Source: an uncultured Microbacteriaceae bacterium (GTDB lineage: Bacteria; Actinomycetota; Actinomycetes; Actinomycetales; Microbacteriaceae). From it: a stretch of 64,000 nucleotides of DNA. The notes below the pieces were generated by a model, which saw only the letters and a list, made by a program, of their open reading frames with translations, searched no databases and was not told where the DNA came from. Numbering within the stretch: position 1 is the first letter of the stretch; each line of letters starts with the position of its first letter. Shown here in pieces: positions 1 through 8,422 of this stretch. The stretch is taken from the NCBI GenBank assembly GCA_947487835.1, contig CANKXX010000001.1, forward strand, positions 662,122 to 726,121, in the 5' to 3' direction. The translations under genes and the position numbers were made by a program.

Positions 1-359
1 GCGGACGACGGCAGGCCGAGGCCGTGGTGGATGCGCACGGCGACGGAGGGCTCGAGGTGCGTCCGGGTGACGGACGTGTTGATGAGCAGGCCGACCTCCG
101 ACGGGTCGACACCGGACTCGGCGAGGGCGCGCTGTCCGGCGAGCGTCGCCGCGTCGTCGAAGGAGAGGTCGTCGTTCCAGCTGCGTCGCTCCAGCACACC
201 GGCGACCCGCTGAAGCAGGCCCTCGGGCAGCCGGAGCCGCTTCAGGGTGGGCTTCAGAAGGGAGTCGATGTGCTCGGAGGACACGACCTCGGGCGCCTGT
301 ACGGCCGAGACCGACAGCAGCGCCACGTTCTCGTGCCGGAAACTGGCATTACCGCTCAC
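1..359 (-). CDS. 3-oxoacyl-ACP synthase III family protein, OleA-like (5' part, runs off left edge)
   Basis: Only about the first 119 codons are inside the window. The N-terminus resembles OleA-type thiolases, which condense two acyl-CoAs head to head in long-chain olefin synthesis: an F-R-H-E-N segment near residue 8, LKRLRLPEGLL near residue 40, a GVLERR motif and an NTSVTRTHLEPSVA stretch that leads toward the catalytic Cys, which lies beyond the edge. I chose GTG at 359 because GAAGG lies 7 nt upstream; the in-frame ATG at 365 would sit directly on that ribosome site. FabH is the main alternative; ole-cluster partners, if any, would lie to the left and are not visible. Confidence 0.8.
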   Translation of the reverse strand, partial: MSGNASFRHENVALLSVSAVQAPEVVSSEHIDSLLKPTLKRLRLPEGLLQRVAGVLERRSWNDDLSFDDAATLAGQRALAESGVDPSEVGLLINTSVTRTHLEPSVAVRIHHGLGLPSS

Positions 360-454
360 TTGCATCCTTCATATTCTTCTGTTGACACGAGCCCTCGCAC
401 GCTCCAGCCACCGAGGAGACCTCGGAGCCGGTCGCGAAGAGCTTGCATCATCGG

Positions 455-478
455 CCGAGCGCCCGGAAATGGGCTCGG
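455..478 (-). terminator. weak hairpin between ispG and the OleA-like gene
   Basis: CCGAG and CTCGG arms with an inner CCC/GGG pairing, in the 141-bp gap downstream of ispG on the minus strand. No T-run follows. It is the only plausible terminator in the gap, and it is weak. Confidence 0.3.
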
Positions 479-500
479 GAGTCGACCTACGACCTTGAGG

Positions 501-1649
501 TTACGCTGTCACGACCTGTGGTGCTCCCACGGCGCCCGCGGGCATCTCGGCGGCGATGCGATTCGCCTCCGCGATGAGGGTCTCCACGATCTCGGACTCG
601 GGCACGACCTTGACGACCTCGCCCTTGACGAAGATCTGGCCGCGGCCGTTGCCGGACGCCACGCCGAGGTCCGCCTCGCGCGCCTCGCCGGGTCCGTTGA
701 CGACGCAGCCCATGACCGCGACGCGCAGCGGCACGGTGACGCCCTTGAGTCCCTCGGTGACGCTGTCGGCGAGGGTGTAGACGTCGACCTGGGCGCGACC
801 GCAGCTGGGGCAGGACACGATCTCGAGCTTGCGCTCGCGGAGGTTGAGCGACTGCAGGATCTGCAGGCCGACCTTGACCTCCTCGGCGGGCGGCGCGGAG
901 AGGGACACGCGGATGGTGTCGCCGATGCCCTCGGAGAGGAGGATGCCGAACGCGGTCGCCGACTTGATGGTGCCCTGGAAGGCGGGGCCGGCCTCGGTCA
1001 CGCCGAGGTGCAGCGGCCAGTCGCCGCGCTCGGCGAGCAGCCGGTACGCCTTGACCATGACGATGGGGTCGTTGTGCTTGACCGAGATCTTGAAGTCGTG
1101 GAAGTCGTGCTCCTCGAAGAGGCTCGCCTCCCACACCGCGGACTCGACGAGCGCCTCGGGAGTGGCCTTGCCGTACTTCTGCAGCAGGCGCGGGTCGAGG
1201 GATCCGGCGTTCACGCCGATGCGGATGCTCACGCCCGCCGCCTTCGCCGCGGCCGCGATCTCGCCGACCTTGTCGTCGAACTTGCGGATGTTGCCGGGGT
1301 TCACGCGCACCGCACCGACGCCGGCGTCGATGGCGGTGAACACGTAGCGCGGCTGGAAGTGGATGTCCGCGATCACGGGGATCTGGCTCTTCGCGGCGAT
1401 GATCTTCAGCACGTCCGCGTCGTCCTGGTGCGGCACGGCGACGCGCACGATGTCGCAGCCGCTCGCGGTGAGCTCCGCAATCTGCTGCAGTGTCGCGTTG
1501 ATGTTGGTGGTCTGGGTCGTGGTCATGGACTGCACGCTCACGCGCGCATCTCCGCCTACCTTGACCTTGCCGACACTGATCTGCCTGGTCTTGCGGCGCG
1601 GCGCCAAGACCTCGGGGACCTTGGGCATTCCTAGATTGACTGCTGGCAC
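501..1649 (-). CDS. ispG: 4-hydroxy-3-methylbut-2-en-1-yl diphosphate synthase (flavodoxin)
   Basis: IspG/GcpE converts ME-cPP to HMBPP, the penultimate step of the MEP isoprenoid pathway, using a [4Fe-4S] cluster. At 382 residues it has the usual actinobacterial length. The cluster ligands are visible as SCPSCGRAQ and [10 protein letters not shown] in the C-terminal third; the N-terminal TIM-barrel carries [10 protein letters not shown] and [13 protein letters not shown] at 1649 is chosen because actinobacterial IspG proteins start with a similar short leader and a TAAGCT -10 element lies 6 nt upstream, giving a leaderless mRNA. The site-2 protease gene and dxr upstream form the common dxr-protease-ispG group, here with two unrelated genes inserted. 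Confidence 0.97.
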   Translation of the reverse strand: MPAVNLGMPKVPEVLAPRRKTRQISVGKVKVGGDARVSVQSMTTTQTTNINATLQQIAELTASGCDIVRVAVPHQDDADVLKIIAAKSQIPVIADIHFQPRYVFTAIDAGVGAVRVNPGNIRKFDDKVGEIAAAAKAAGVSIRIGVNAGSLDPRLLQKYGKATPEALVESAVWEASLFEEHDFHDFKISVKHNDPIVMVKAYRLLAERGDWPLHLGVTEAGPAFQGTIKSATAFGILLSEGIGDTIRVSLSAPPAEEVKVGLQILQSLNLRERKLEIVSCPSCGRAQVDVYTLADSVTEGLKGVTVPLRVAVMGCVVNGPGEAREADLGVASGNGRGQIFVKGEVVKVVPESEIVETLIAEANRIAAEMPAGAVGAPQVVTA

Positions 1650-1655
1650 CCGAAC

Positions 1656-1661
1656 AGCTTA
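1656..1661 (-). promoter_or_regulatory. -10 element, leaderless ispG promoter
   Basis: TAAGCT on the minus strand, 6 nt before the ispG GTG, so transcription should begin at or within a base or two of the start codon. No clear -35 box. Confidence 0.5.
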
Positions 1662-1715
1662 CGTGCCTAATCTGCGCGAAGAATGACGGTGCGCCTACGG
1701 CGGAATCCGCCCCGC

Positions 1716-3044
1716 TCAGCCGAAGAAGCGGATGGGGTTCACAAGGTCGGAGTAGATGAGCAGCGCGCTCATCCCGCCGAGCAGGATCACGACCGCGAAT
1801 GTCACGGGCATGAGCTTCGCCGTGTCCACCGGGCCCGGGTCCCGGCGGCGGAACAGCTTCGCGAAGGTGCGGCGGATGCCCTCCCAGAGCGCACCCGCCA
1901 CATGCCCGCCGTCGAGAGGCATCAGCGGGATGAGGTTGAAGACGAACAGGGCGATGTTGAGCGAGCCGATCAGCCCGATGAGGCCGGACACCTTCGCGTC
2001 GAGCGGCACCTCGTCGAGGCTCGCGATCTCGCCGGCGACGCGGCCGACGCCGACGACGCTGATGAGGCCGTTGGGGTCGCGCTCCTCCCCGCCGAAGGTG
2101 GACTGAGCGACGTCCATGAGGTGCTGGGGCAGCGTGACGAGGATGCCGGCGACCCGCCCGATGTTGTCGCCCACGAACGGGAGCACCGCCGAGGCCGGCT
2201 GGCGCACGACCTCCTGGGTCGGGCCGATGCCGATGAAGCCGACGTCGCGGGTGACCGGGTCGCCGTTCGCGTCCTCGACGATCTCGTTGCGCTCGTCGAG
2301 CACGTAGCGCTCGGAGAGCAGCGGGGTGACGGTGAGCGTCTGGGTGCCGCCCTCGCGCTCCACCTCGAACGCCAGGTCCTCGCCCGGCGCGTCGCGGATC
2401 ATGGCCGACGCCTGCTCCCACGACGTGACGGCGGTTCCGTCGATCGCGACGATCGTGTCGCCGGGGCGGAGCCCGGCCGCCGCGCCGGGCGACGCCGTGT
2501 CGCCGGGCTCGCAGGTCTGCCGCTGGCTCGTCGCGGGGAGCACGCACTCGCTCACGCTGGCGAGCGTCGTGCTCGACTGCGCGACACCGAAGCCCATGAG
2601 GAGCACGGCGAACAGGACGACGCCGATGAGAAGGTTCATCACCGGACCGCCGAGCATGATGACGACGCGCTTGCGGACGGGAAGGCGGTAGAAGGCCCGG
2701 CTCTCCTCGCCGTCGCCGACCGAGTCGGCGCTGGCCGAGCGGGCGTCCTGAACGAGGGTGTTGAAGAACCCGGTGCTCGCGGTACGCATCGCCCCGCCCT
2801 GCTTCGCGGGCGGGAACATCCCGATCATGGAGATGTAGCCGCCGAGGGGGATGGCCTTGACGCCGTACTCCGTCTCGCCCCGGCGCTTCGACCACAGGGT
2901 CGGACCGAAGCCGATCATGTACTGCGTGACCTTCAGGCCGAACAGCTTGGCGGGTACGAGATGGCCGACCTCGTGCAGACCGATCGACACCGCGAGGCCG
3001 ACGAGCACCGCGAGAATGCCGAGGATATAGAGGAGGACGTCCAC
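1716..3044 (-). CDS. M50 site-2 zinc metalloprotease (RseP/Rip1-like)
   Basis: A 442-residue intramembrane protease that in relatives cleaves anti-sigma factors or other membrane substrates after a first cut outside the membrane. The zinc site HEVGH is at residues 24-28 in the first membrane helix. A PDZ domain with AGLRPGDTIVAIDG sits in the middle, and the third zinc ligand lies in PLDGGHVAGALWE near the C-terminus, followed by a last helix. The GTG at 3044 gives the expected MDVLLYILGIL start directly before the first helix and has a TATCCT -10 box 7 nt upstream. It ends 66 bp before ispG. Its substrate cannot be told from the sequence. Confidence 0.93.
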   Translation of the reverse strand: MDVLLYILGILAVLVGLAVSIGLHEVGHLVPAKLFGLKVTQYMIGFGPTLWSKRRGETEYGVKAIPLGGYISMIGMFPPAKQGGAMRTASTGFFNTLVQDARSASADSVGDGEESRAFYRLPVRKRVVIMLGGPVMNLLIGVVLFAVLLMGFGVAQSSTTLASVSECVLPATSQRQTCEPGDTASPGAAAGLRPGDTIVAIDGTAVTSWEQASAMIRDAPGEDLAFEVEREGGTQTLTVTPLLSERYVLDERNEIVEDANGDPVTRDVGFIGIGPTQEVVRQPASAVLPFVGDNIGRVAGILVTLPQHLMDVAQSTFGGEERDPNGLISVVGVGRVAGEIASLDEVPLDAKVSGLIGLIGSLNIALFVFNLIPLMPLDGGHVAGALWEGIRRTFAKLFRRRDPGPVDTAKLMPVTFAVVILLGGMSALLIYSDLVNPIRFFG

Positions 3045-3051
3045 ACCGCAC

Positions 3052-3057
3052 AGGATA
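3052..3057 (-). promoter_or_regulatory. -10 element, leaderless promoter of the site-2 protease
   Basis: TATCCT on the minus strand, 7 nt before the GTG at 3044; supports that start over longer upstream frames. Confidence 0.45.
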
Positions 3058-3132
3058 GCGGCGGCAGTCTTGGAGCCCGCAGGGGGTGGCCGCGTCGAAC
3101 CGGACACGATCCGCGCCCGTCGGGCGCCTGGG

Positions 3133-3138
3133 TAGCAT
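3133..3138 (+). promoter_or_regulatory. -10 element upstream of the Ser/Thr kinase
   Basis: TAGCAT on the plus strand, predicting an RNA start near 3145. The 5' leader to the ATG at 3170 would be about 25 nt and contains GGGAG. It lies back to back with the protease promoter. Confidence 0.4.
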
Positions 3139-3169
3139 TGACACACCGATGAGGCGGGAGCGTGACGGC

Positions 3170-4534
3170 ATGGGCGACGATTCGCTGAACGCGCGCACGG
3201 GCGACGGGCTCCTCGGCTCCCTGTTCGCGGGGCGGTACCGCCTCGAGGAGGTGGCCGGCCGAGGAGGCATGGCCACCGTGTACCGCGCCACCGACGAGCT
3301 GCTCGGGCGCCCCGTCGCGGCGAAGATCCTTTCCGCCAACTCCGCGGACGCCGACGACCTCCGCCGGCAGCAGGGCGAGGTGCGGTTGCTCGCGAGCCTC
3401 AGCCACCCCGGCCTCGTGACCCTCTTCGACGCAGGCGCCGCCGACACCCCGGACGGGCCGCGCGCCTTCCTGGTGATGGAGTTCGTGCACGGCGTGACGC
3501 TGCGCGACCGGATGGCGCAGGGGCCGATGACCTTCCGCGAGGTGGCCGCCACGGGCGCCGACCTCGCCGACTCCCTGCACTACATCCACCGCCGCGACGT
3601 CGTGCACCGTGACATCAAGCCGGGCAACATCCTCCTGGTCGACCCTGCCGAGGACGACACGGGCGTGCGCACGAAGCTCGCCGACTTCGGCATCGCGCGC
3701 ATCGTCGACGGCGCGCACGTGACCTCCACGGGCGCGATCATCGGCACGGTCACCTACCTGAGCCCGGAGCAGGCCATGGGCGAGTCCGTGGGGCCGCCCG
3801 CCGACATCTACGCGCTCGGGCTCGTGCTGCTCGAGTGCCTCACCGGCGAGAAGGTGTTCCCCGGCGGGGCGACCGAGTCGATCATGGCCCGGGTGCTGCG
3901 CGATCCCGACGTGCCCGCCTCTTTCTCGCCCGAGTGGACGGCGCTGCTGCGGGCCATGACCGCCCGGAAGCCGGAGGACCGGCCGAGCGCCCGCGAGGTG
4001 TCCACCGTCCTGCGCCGGCTCTCCCGTCCGCCCGTCGCCTCGCCGGGCACCGCGACGGTCGCCACGGCGACGGACCGCGCGGAGCTCGGCGGCAGCGGGC
4101 TCCTCGCGACGGCGCTGCTCCCGCAGCAGCCGGGCTCGCCGGCCGGCGGGGACACGGCCGACATCGCCCTGCTCGACGAGCCGACCCGCGGCATGCCCCC
4201 GGCGACCGGCACCCGCACCCCCGTCTCCGCCGCGACCCACGTCCTGCCGCAGGCCGACGACCCGCTGAGCATCCTCCGGGATCCCGAGGATCGTTCGGAC
4301 GCCGCGCTCGCGCCCGCTGCCCCGGCCGACACCGACGCCCCCCGCCGGCGCCGGAGGGCCGGCGCTCTGATCGGCACCGTCGTCGCGGCCGTGCTGCTCG
4401 CGCTCGCCGCCTGGGGCATCACCTCCGCGGTCTCGTCGTCGGCACCCGGCCCCGAGGCGACCTATCCCCCGGTTCCGGGACCGATCGGTACGTCGCTGGA
4501 GCGGCTGCAGGAGAGCGTGGAGACCCCAGAATGA
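3170..4534 (+). CDS. Membrane-anchored serine/threonine protein kinase
   Basis: A Hanks-type kinase of 454 residues. The catalytic domain spans about residues 16-285: glycine loop GRGGMATVY, VAAKIL lysine, catalytic loop HRDIKPGN, LADFGIA magnesium loop and a GTVTYLSPEQ activation segment. A 110-residue Pro/Ala-rich linker leads to one membrane helix at about 397-420 and a short outer tail with no PASTA repeats. ATG at 3170 is used because GGGAG lies 9 nt upstream; ATG at 3149 is the alternative. Its last codon overlaps the start of the PE-rich lipoprotein by 4 bp, so the two are probably co-translated. The kinase target is unknown. Confidence 0.92.
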   Translation: MGDDSLNARTGDGLLGSLFAGRYRLEEVAGRGGMATVYRATDELLGRPVAAKILSANSADADDLRRQQGEVRLLASLSHPGLVTLFDAGAADTPDGPRAFLVMEFVHGVTLRDRMAQGPMTFREVAATGADLADSLHYIHRRDVVHRDIKPGNILLVDPAEDDTGVRTKLADFGIARIVDGAHVTSTGAIIGTVTYLSPEQAMGESVGPPADIYALGLVLLECLTGEKVFPGGATESIMARVLRDPDVPASFSPEWTALLRAMTARKPEDRPSAREVSTVLRRLSRPPVASPGTATVATATDRAELGGSGLLATALLPQQPGSPAGGDTADIALLDEPTRGMPPATGTRTPVSAATHVLPQADDPLSILRDPEDRSDAALAPAAPADTDAPRRRRRAGALIGTVVAAVLLALAAWGITSAVSSSAPGPEATYPPVPGPIGTSLERLQESVETPE

Positions 4535-5310
4535 CGTCCGACCCGAAACGCGGGGCGCAGTCCCCGACTCCTCGGCCCACGCGCGCCCGTCCCGTCCGCA
4601 CGCGCACCCGGACCCGGACCCGCGCTGCGTCGCTCGCCCTCGTCGCGACCTCCGCGCTCCTGCTCGCGGGCTGCACCGCCCCGCCCTCCGCAGGAGAGTC
4701 CGCCGTGCAGGCGTTCCAGTCGCGCGTGCTCGAGGTGACCGAGTCCGCCGCGGGCGAGGACTACCAGGCGGCACTCGACGAGCTCGTGGAGCTGACCGCC
4801 GAGGTGGAGGCCGCGCTCGCGCGTGGCGACATCACCGCGGCGAAGCGGGATGCCATCCTCGCCGCGATCCAGGCCGTGACCGCGGAGCTGACGGCAGCGC
4901 TGGCGCCGGAGGAGACCGAGGAGCCCGCCGGGGAGAACACGCCCGAGCCCGAGCCGACGGCCGAGGAGACCGAGGAGCCGGCGGAGACCGAGGAGCCCCT
5001 GCCCGAGGAGACCGAGGAGCCGGCGCCCGAGGAGACGACGGCCCCCGTCGTGCCCGCACCGGCCCCGACGACCCCGCAGACGCCCGTCACTCCGCCCGCG
5101 CCGACGACCTCCGAGCCGGAGCCCGAGCCGGAACCGGAGCCCGAGCCCGAACCGGAGCCGGAGCCGGAGCCTGACCCCGACCCCAGCGAGACGGTCGTGC
5201 CCGGGAACGGCAACGGGAACGGAAACGGCGGCGGGAACGGAAACGGCGGCGGCAACAACGGCGGAGGAAACGGGAACGGCGGCGGCAACGGCGGCAGGGG
5301 CAACGGCTAG
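4531..5310 (+). CDS. PE-repeat, Gly/Asn-tailed lipoprotein of unknown function
   Basis: 259 residues, ATG overlapping the kinase stop (ATGA). After an unusually Arg/Thr-rich N-terminal tail of about 35 residues comes a hydrophobic signal with lipobox LLLAGC, so the mature protein should be lipid-anchored. A predicted helical segment of about 80 residues follows, then E-T-E-E-P blocks, a long run of Glu-Pro dipeptides (DNA 5118-5180) and a terminal Asn-Gly-rich stretch (DNA 5205-5307). Such tails usually span or stick to the cell wall. I recognise no catalytic domain. The coupling to the kinase suggests it is a partner or a substrate on the outer face, which is inference only. Confidence 0.82.
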   Translation: MTSDPKRGAQSPTPRPTRARPVRTRTRTRTRAASLALVATSALLLAGCTAPPSAGESAVQAFQSRVLEVTESAAGEDYQAALDELVELTAEVEAALARGDITAAKRDAILAAIQAVTAELTAALAPEETEEPAGENTPEPEPTAEETEEPAETEEPLPEETEEPAPEETTAPVVPAPAPTTPQTPVTPPAPTTSEPEPEPEPEPEPEPEPEPEPDPDPSETVVPGNGNGNGNGGGNGNGGGNNGGGNGNGGGNGGRGNG

Positions 5311-5411
5311 CGCCGCATCACCACCCCTCTCGACCCGCATCCCCCCAGCCCGCTCGCATCCCGCCCCGCCGGCAATCCGCACCCCGGAGCTTTTTTCCCC
5401 GCGTCCCCCAG

Positions 5412-5502
5412 CCCTGTCCGCATTTCAGGCTCACCTGCGACACGCCGCAGTTCCGGCCCCCCGGATGCGGCGTGTCGGCATTTCAGCCTGAATTCGGAAC
5501 GG
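5412..5502. repeat. Palindromic element, copy A
   Basis: Imperfect palindrome with arms TTCAGGCT/AGCCTGAA (5424-5431, 5485-5492) and ACACGCCGC/GCGGCGTGT (5440-5448, 5467-5475) around a C-rich centre. It fills the gap between the convergent lipoprotein gene and dxr. Related copies lie at 47649, 60980 and 61135. Confidence 0.85.
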
Positions 5503-5529
5503 GGCTACCCGGGATGCAGGAGGGCAGGG

Positions 5530-6612
5530 TCAGCGGGCGACGAGGGCGTCGGCCGTCGCACGGGCCCAGCGCTCCGCCTCGGCCAGCGTCTCTCGGGTGA
5601 GCGGGCCGCTCTCGGCGTCGTGCGCGTCGACGACCCGCTGCACGGTGTCCACGATGTCGAGGAAGCCGATCCGGCCCGCGTGGAAGGCGGAGACGGCCTG
5701 CTCGTTCGCCGCGTTGAACACGGCCGGCCAGGTCTTGCCCGCCACGCCCACCCGCTTCGCGAGCGCGACCGCGGGGAAGACGTCGTCGTCCAGCGGCTCG
5801 AAGGTCCAGGTCGCCGCCGTCGTCCAGTCCATCGGTGCCCCGGCGCCGGGCACCCGCCGGGGCCAGGCAAGGCCGAGGGCGATGGGCAGACGCATGTCCG
5901 GCGGCGACGCCTGGGCGAGCGTCGAGCCGTCGACGAACTCCACCATCGAGTGGATCATCGACTGCGGGTGCACGACGACGTCGATGCGGTCGAACGGGAT
6001 GTCGAACAGCAGGTGCGCCTCGATCACCTCGAGACCCTTGTTGACGAGCGTCGCCGAGTTCGTCGTGATGACGAGGCCCATGTCCCAGGTGGGGTGGGCG
6101 AGGGCGTCGCGGGGCGTCACGTCCGTCAGCTGCTCGCGCGTGCGGCCGCGGAACGGTCCCCCGGAGGCGGTGACGACGAGGCGGCGCACCTCGTCCGGCG
6201 AGCCGCCCCGGAGCGCCTGGGCGATGGCGGAGTGCTCGGAGTCGACGGGCACGATCTGCCCCGGCGCCGCCGCGCGCTTTACGAGCTCGCCGCCGACGAT
6301 GAGCGACTCCTTGTTCGCCAGGGCGAGCGTGCGGCCCTCCTCGAGCGCGGCGAGCGTCGGCCCGAGGCCCACCGATCCGGTGATGCCGTTCAGCACGACG
6401 TCGGCCTCGACGGTGCGCACCAGCTGCTCGGCCTCGTCCGCGCCGAGCGCGACGTGCTCGACGCCGTGCGCCTTCGCCTGGGCCTCGACCGCCTCGCGCC
6501 GGGTGCCCGCGGCGAGGCCGACGACCTCGAACCGGTCGGGGTTGGCCGCGATCACCTCGAGGGCCTGAACGCCGATGGAACCGGTGGAGCCGAGCACGAG
6601 AATCCTGCGCAT
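5530..6612 (-). CDS. dxr: 1-deoxy-D-xylulose-5-phosphate reductoisomerase
   Basis: Makes MEP from DXP with NADPH, the committed step of the MEP pathway whose later enzyme IspG is encoded at 501-1649. 360 residues, slightly shorter than the usual 390 or so. Visible are the N-terminal dinucleotide fold [23 protein letters not shown], the substrate/metal region VPVDSEHSA, the ASGGPFRG loop, [23 protein letters not shown] and [20 protein letters not shown] about 8 nt upstream of ATG 6612 supports the start. The gene ends close to palindrome copy A. Confidence 0.97.
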   Translation of the reverse strand: MRRILVLGSTGSIGVQALEVIAANPDRFEVVGLAAGTRREAVEAQAKAHGVEHVALGADEAEQLVRTVEADVVLNGITGSVGLGPTLAALEEGRTLALANKESLIVGGELVKRAAAPGQIVPVDSEHSAIAQALRGGSPDEVRRLVVTASGGPFRGRTREQLTDVTPRDALAHPTWDMGLVITTNSATLVNKGLEVIEAHLLFDIPFDRIDVVVHPQSMIHSMVEFVDGSTLAQASPPDMRLPIALGLAWPRRVPGAGAPMDWTTAATWTFEPLDDDVFPAVALAKRVGVAGKTWPAVFNAANEQAVSAFHAGRIGFLDIVDTVQRVVDAHDAESGPLTRETLAEAERWARATADALVAR

Positions 6613-6672
6613 CGCACCATCCTCCCACCCGCCGAGGTCCTGAGATCCCGGCGGCCCGGGCGGGAACGACGA

Positions 6673-6703
6673 AGCCCCGGCGGTCGCAGGCGACCGCCGG
6701 GGC
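6673..6703 (-). terminator. Strong hairpin downstream of the FKBP gene
   Basis: Perfect inverted repeat with 14-bp arms (GCCCCGGCGGTCGC and its complement) and a 2-nt centre, 20 bp past the FKBP stop codon and before dxr. There is no T-run, as is usual in actinobacteria. Confidence 0.8.
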
Positions 6704-6723
6704 TGATGTCCGTTCCGCCCTGC

Positions 6724-7719
6724 CTACTGGACCGGCGCGGAGATGGTGTCGAGGATGTCGATCACGAACACGAGCGTGTCCGTGCCGCTGATCCCCGCGT
6801 CGGGCTGGCCGGCCTCGCCGTAGCCCTCGCTCGGCGGGATCACGGCGATCACCTGGGAGCCGACCTTCTGGCCCACGAGCGCCTTGGAGAAGCCGGGCAC
6901 GACGCCGGTGGTCTGGAAGGAGGCCGGAGCCCGGCCCCAGCTCTGGTCGAAGACCTCGCCGCTGGCCCAGAGCGAGCCCTGGTACTGCACGGTGACGCTG
7001 TCGCCCTCCTGCACCACGGCGCCCTCGCCGGCCTTGATGGTCGCGATCTGCAGCTCGGCGGGCGCGTCGCCCTCCGGGATGGTGACCGTCGGCTTGCCGT
7101 CGTCGTCGAGCTCGACGGTCGGGAAGCCCTCGGGAGCGTCCTGGTCCGCGCCGGTCGCCCGGTCGGGCACGAGGCCGAGCACGTCGATCACGAAGACGGC
7201 GCTCTCGCCCTCGCCGAGGCCGAGCTGCGTCGCCGCCTCGGCGCTGAAGGAGTCGTCCGCCGACGGCACGGTGACGATGCGCGAGCCGACGTTCGTGCAC
7301 TCGACGCCGCGGACGATGGCCGCGAGCGTCTGGCTGTCGTCGACGGCGAGCGGCACGGCCTGCTCGGCGTTGTACGGGAGCGCCTCGAGCGCCGCCCCGG
7401 TCGCGCTGTTGTACGCCGCGATCGCGATCTTCGCCGAGTCGCCCGGCTCGACCTCCTCGCCGTCGCCCTCGGTCACGACGGTGCGCTCGGTCTTCTCGGC
7501 AACCTCGACCGGTCCGTCGATCGTCACGGTCGGGGCGCTGCCCACGTCACCGGTGACCTTGACGGCCTCGGAGGCCGCGCCGGACGCCGTGTCCGCACAC
7601 TCCGCGACGCCGGCCGTGGGGGTGCTGCTCGCCGTCGGCTCCTCGCTCGTCGATCCCGTGCACCCGGTGAGGGCGAGGATCGACGCGGCGGCGAGGAACA
7701 GGGGGATGCGTCGCTTCAC
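6724..7719 (-). CDS. FKBP-type peptidyl-prolyl isomerase lipoprotein
   Basis: 331 residues with a lipobox (LALTGC) after a short signal. The C-terminal FKBP domain, about residues 225-331, has the family marks VTVQYQGSLWASGEVFDQSWG, FQTTGVVPGFSKALVGQKVGS and VIPPSEGYGE. Residues 60-190 form a second, degenerate FKBP-like domain that lacks most active-site residues. The enzyme would speed proline isomerisation of exported proteins on the outer face. GTG at 7719 directly before KRRIPLF gives a clean signal peptide; GAAAG lies 7 nt upstream. The gene is single, with its own terminator. Confidence 0.93.
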   Translation of the reverse strand: MKRRIPLFLAAASILALTGCTGSTSEEPTASSTPTAGVAECADTASGAASEAVKVTGDVGSAPTVTIDGPVEVAEKTERTVVTEGDGEEVEPGDSAKIAIAAYNSATGAALEALPYNAEQAVPLAVDDSQTLAAIVRGVECTNVGSRIVTVPSADDSFSAEAATQLGLGEGESAVFVIDVLGLVPDRATGADQDAPEGFPTVELDDDGKPTVTIPEGDAPAELQIATIKAGEGAVVQEGDSVTVQYQGSLWASGEVFDQSWGRAPASFQTTGVVPGFSKALVGQKVGSQVIAVIPPSEGYGEAGQPDAGISGTDTLVFVIDILDTISAPVQ

Positions 7720-7822
7720 AGTGCTGCTTTCTTCTTGTTCGTGGCGCGCCCGCCCGCGGGCACGAAGCATCCAGTCTGCAGGACGAATCGCAATACCGCC
7801 TGAACGGCGGGTGCCGGGTCGG

Positions 7823-8293
7823 TCAGGCGACGAGGATGGTCGGCTCGTGGTCGACGGGGAAGTTGACCGATGAGGCGATGAAGCAGAGCTCGTTCGCCCG
7901 GGCGTGCAGCGCGAGCGCAAGGTCGCGGCTGCCTTCGTCGGTGATGGTGACCGTGGGGCGCAGGAGCGCCCTCGTGAAGCGGCCGCCGCCGTCGCCGGTC
8001 TGCACCATCGTGCCGACGGAGTCGTCCGTGTACGCGACGACGACGATCCCGTTGCTCGCCGCGACGTGCAGGTAGGACAGCAGGTGGCACTGGGTGAGGG
8101 CCGCGAGCAGCAGCTCCTCCGGGTTCCACCGATCCGTGTCGCCGCGGAACACCCGGTCCGCGGATCCCTCGATGGCATGCTTCCCCGGCGCGCCGACCAC
8201 GTGGTCGCGGCCGTAGGAGCGGTAGTCGGCGGTACCGACTCCCCGGTTCCCGGTCCACTCGAGCGAGAGCGCGTACTCGTGATCGATCTTCAC
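7823..8293 (-). CDS. OsmC family protein
   Basis: 156 residues. OsmC/Ohr proteins reduce organic peroxides with two cysteines; both are here, in TQCHLLSYLH and NELCFIASSV, along with the ERxxEL-type region around RWNPEELLLAALT. GTG at 8293 follows a TAGCGT -10 box by 7 nt, so the mRNA is probably leaderless. It is divergent from gabT and separated from the FKBP gene by 103 bp without a clear terminator. Confidence 0.9.
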   Translation of the reverse strand: MKIDHEYALSLEWTGNRGVGTADYRSYGRDHVVGAPGKHAIEGSADRVFRGDTDRWNPEELLLAALTQCHLLSYLHVAASNGIVVVAYTDDSVGTMVQTGDGGGRFTRALLRPTVTITDEGSRDLALALHARANELCFIASSVNFPVDHEPTILVA

Positions 8294-8300
8294 CGGCGCC

Positions 8301-8306
8301 ACGCTA
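8301..8306 (-). promoter_or_regulatory. -10 element, leaderless osmC-like promoter
   Basis: TAGCGT on the minus strand, 7 nt before GTG 8293. Confidence 0.45.
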
Positions 8307-8407
8307 GCAGCGCCGAGTGGTGACCGGCCGAGGACGTTGGCAGTTTTCCGCACTGGTTTGGCGGGCCGCCCGCACGTGGCGCGAAGGGTGCGCCGGGGGG
8401 CGGCGGG

Positions 8408-8413
8408 TAGGCT
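8408..8413 (+). promoter_or_regulatory. -10 element of gabT
   Basis: TAGGCT on the plus strand, 9 nt before ATG 8423. The mRNA leader would be at most 2-3 nt, and no Shine-Dalgarno sequence is present. Confidence 0.5.
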
Positions 8414-8422
8414 CGAAGCACC

